Positions 33,512 to 34,462 of a stretch of DNA of 34,462 nt are shown piece after piece; the stretch's first letter is position 1, and each line of letters opens with the position of its first letter. The DNA lies in NCBI GenBank assembly GCA_002344625.1, contig DDUE01000058.1, positions 1 through 34,462 on the forward strand. Reading direction: 5' to 3'. The position numbers and the translations under genes are program-made. The notes under the pieces were generated by a model that saw nothing but the letters and a program-made list of their open reading frames with translations, searched no databases and was not told the DNA's origin. This stretch comes from Rhodocyclaceae bacterium UBA2346. GTDB taxonomy: Bacteria; Pseudomonadota; Gammaproteobacteria; Burkholderiales; Rhodocyclaceae.

Positions 33512-34012
33512 GGCCGCGATGCGACGGATTTCAAAGCTGAACGTCGGAGGAAATTTCAATCTGATCATGGCCTTACTCTTATGCAACGGTTGAATTTTTC
33601 AGTGCCCCGGGCCATGCGATCCAAGCACGCCGCACTGCGCTCATGAAACGTGTGAAAGCTATCAGATGCAGCAAGGCGAAAAAGACCCCGGAGCATGGCT
33701 AAACCACATCGCCCGGATTGTACTGCATCGCAATTGGCACCACAGTCCAATCTATTGCAGAAACGCCACACACTTGATTTCTAGCGGAAATGAGCGTCAT
33801 AGACAGACATTGCGGCGCAGCATGGAAGTGTTGCCCGGGATTGACGGCGTAATTTTCGGGGTGCAAACTCCGCGCGTCGAATACGCATTCTGCAAAGAAT
33901 GCCGTAAATGCCCTCAAGCGCTGCGAACGATCACCGTGGAGACCGTCCGGGTGAGGCGAAATGGCCGGGCCGCTGCCAATCATTCTTCCCCTTCCCTTTT
34001 TCGGTGAGCAAG
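33512..34012. other. divergent regulatory region between efflux operon and tolC-like gene
   Basis: 501 bp, visibly richer in A/T than its flanks. The small frames here look non-coding. TTGACG at 33841-33846 is a good -35 for the tolC-like gene, but at 17 bp the -10 (CAAACT) is poor. The inverted repeat at 33885-33902 is listed separately. Bases 33512-33568 may be coding if the adaptor starts at 33568. Confidence 0.55.
33885..33902. repeat. inverted repeat upstream of tolC-like gene
   Basis: GCATTC-TGCAAA-GAATGC, 6-bp perfect arms, extended imperfectly by TAC / CGTA outside. Located 111 bp before the start codon, it could be an operator or leader hairpin. Confidence 0.4.
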
Positions 34013-34462
34013 ATGCATGTGATTCGCATGAACAAACGCAAGCGCGCGCTGGTGTTGTGCCTGGTTGGCCTGGTGAGCGGCCCATGTTGGTCTGAAGACC
34101 TGCTTGGGATTTACCGTGAAGCGCTGGGCAGCGACGCGCAATTCAGCGCGGCGCGCTCGCGGGCCGAAGCGGGGCGCGAATTCGCGGTGCAAGGGCGAGC
34201 GGGCCTGCTGCCCAACATCGGCGCCTCGGGCGACACCACGTTCAACAACGTCGACGTCGAAGGCCAGTCGAGCCGCAACTTCAACAGCAACGCCTGGGGC
34301 GTGCAACTCACCCAACCGCTGTACCGCCGCCAGAACGTAGTCGAATCGCGCCAGGGCACGCTGCGCAGCCAGCGCGCCGAGATCGAACTCGCACTCGCAC
34401 GCCAGGACCTCATCCTGCGGGTGTCCGACGCCTACTTTCGGGTACTCAACGCCCAGGACGCC
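34013..34462 (+). CDS. tolC: TolC-family outer-membrane channel, N-terminal part (3' end outside window)
   Basis: The first 150 codons of an outer-membrane efflux channel; no stop occurs before the window ends. The signal peptide MNKRKRALVLCLVGLVSG...WS-ED starts at residue 1 or 6. The mature start EDLLGIYREALGSDAQFSAARS is the classic TolC repeat, followed by GRAGLLPNIGASG and LTQPLYRRQNVVESRQG, then coiled-coil sequence (RAEIELALARQDLILRVSDAYFRVL). GGTGAG at 34003-34008 supports the ATG at 34013, and an ATG at 34028 is the alternative. Divergent from the RND operon, it could supply the pump's exit duct. Confidence 0.92.
   Translation, partial: MHVIRMNKRKRALVLCLVGLVSGPCWSEDLLGIYREALGSDAQFSAARSRAEAGREFAVQGRAGLLPNIGASGDTTFNNVDVEGQSSRNFNSNAWGVQLTQPLYRRQNVVESRQGTLRSQRAEIELALARQDLILRVSDAYFRVLNAQDA

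Noticed and set aside
33666..34007. 113-codon frame in the efflux/tolC intergenic region
   Set aside because: No ribosome site, no motif, atypical composition, and it occupies the expected promoter region.
1..34462. CRISPR arrays, tRNA/rRNA genes, insertion sequences, phage or defence genes
   Set aside because: No direct-repeat array, transposase, integrase, restriction or toxin motif and no cloverleaf-like sequence was seen in the gaps.

Overview
The window is GC-rich, densely coding DNA from a Gram-negative bacterium. An outer-membrane phospholipase, an Mla-type lipid transporter, an RND pump with a TolC-like partner and several c-type cytochromes all point to a proteobacterium. The order LysM-dprA-smg next to divergent def-fmt-htpX, and the pairing of patatin with GntP, fit Betaproteobacteria, perhaps Rhodocyclales/Zoogloeaceae. 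That placement is inference from gene content, not a database match. No rRNA, tRNA, CRISPR array, transposase, integrase or phage gene is visible, and most of the window reads as ordinary core chromosome.

Layout. 1-1030: 3' end of a uvrA-type gene. 1121-4233: a heme/redox cluster with a membrane cytochrome b561-type protein, a convergent cytochrome c', and a chemoreceptor carrying a CxxCH heme motif in its periplasmic domain. 4284-5744: a DegP/MucD-type periplasmic protease. 6070-8790: peroxide defence with OxyR, a Dps ferritin and an NADH:rubredoxin-reductase-like flavoprotein. 8850-14280, all on the minus strand: LysM protein, dprA, smg and topoisomerase III. 14454-18931: def-fmt (4-nt overlap), htpX and an orphan double-Cache histidine kinase. 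18958-19566: mobA on the minus strand. 19944-20438: a DUF1269 membrane protein. 20756-23260: a patatin-like lipase and a GntP-type permease.

23476-29204 is the most coherent unit. It encodes a STAS-MlaE fused permease, MlaF ATPase, MlaD-type MCE protein, PqiC-type lipoprotein, outer-membrane phospholipase A (PldA) and an NlpE/META periplasmic protein. The first four genes are joined by 4-nt overlaps or a 1-nt gap, and the last two follow closely. This puts the two classical routes for keeping phospholipids out of the outer leaflet, Mla transport and PldA hydrolysis, into one apparent transcription unit. 29205-29381 is a palindrome-rich junction with a perfect 23-bp inverted repeat. 29382-33511, minus strand: an RND efflux permease and its adaptor lipoprotein (4-nt overlap). 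34013 to the end: a divergent, truncated TolC-family outer-membrane protein that could complete the pump.

The shared theme is envelope quality control and oxidative/redox stress. No wholly unknown system is certain. The best candidates for novelty are the combined Mla-PldA-NlpE/META operon and the heme chemoreceptor next to cytochrome c'. Long reading frames antisense to the MCP, gntP, topB and RND genes are composition artefacts.
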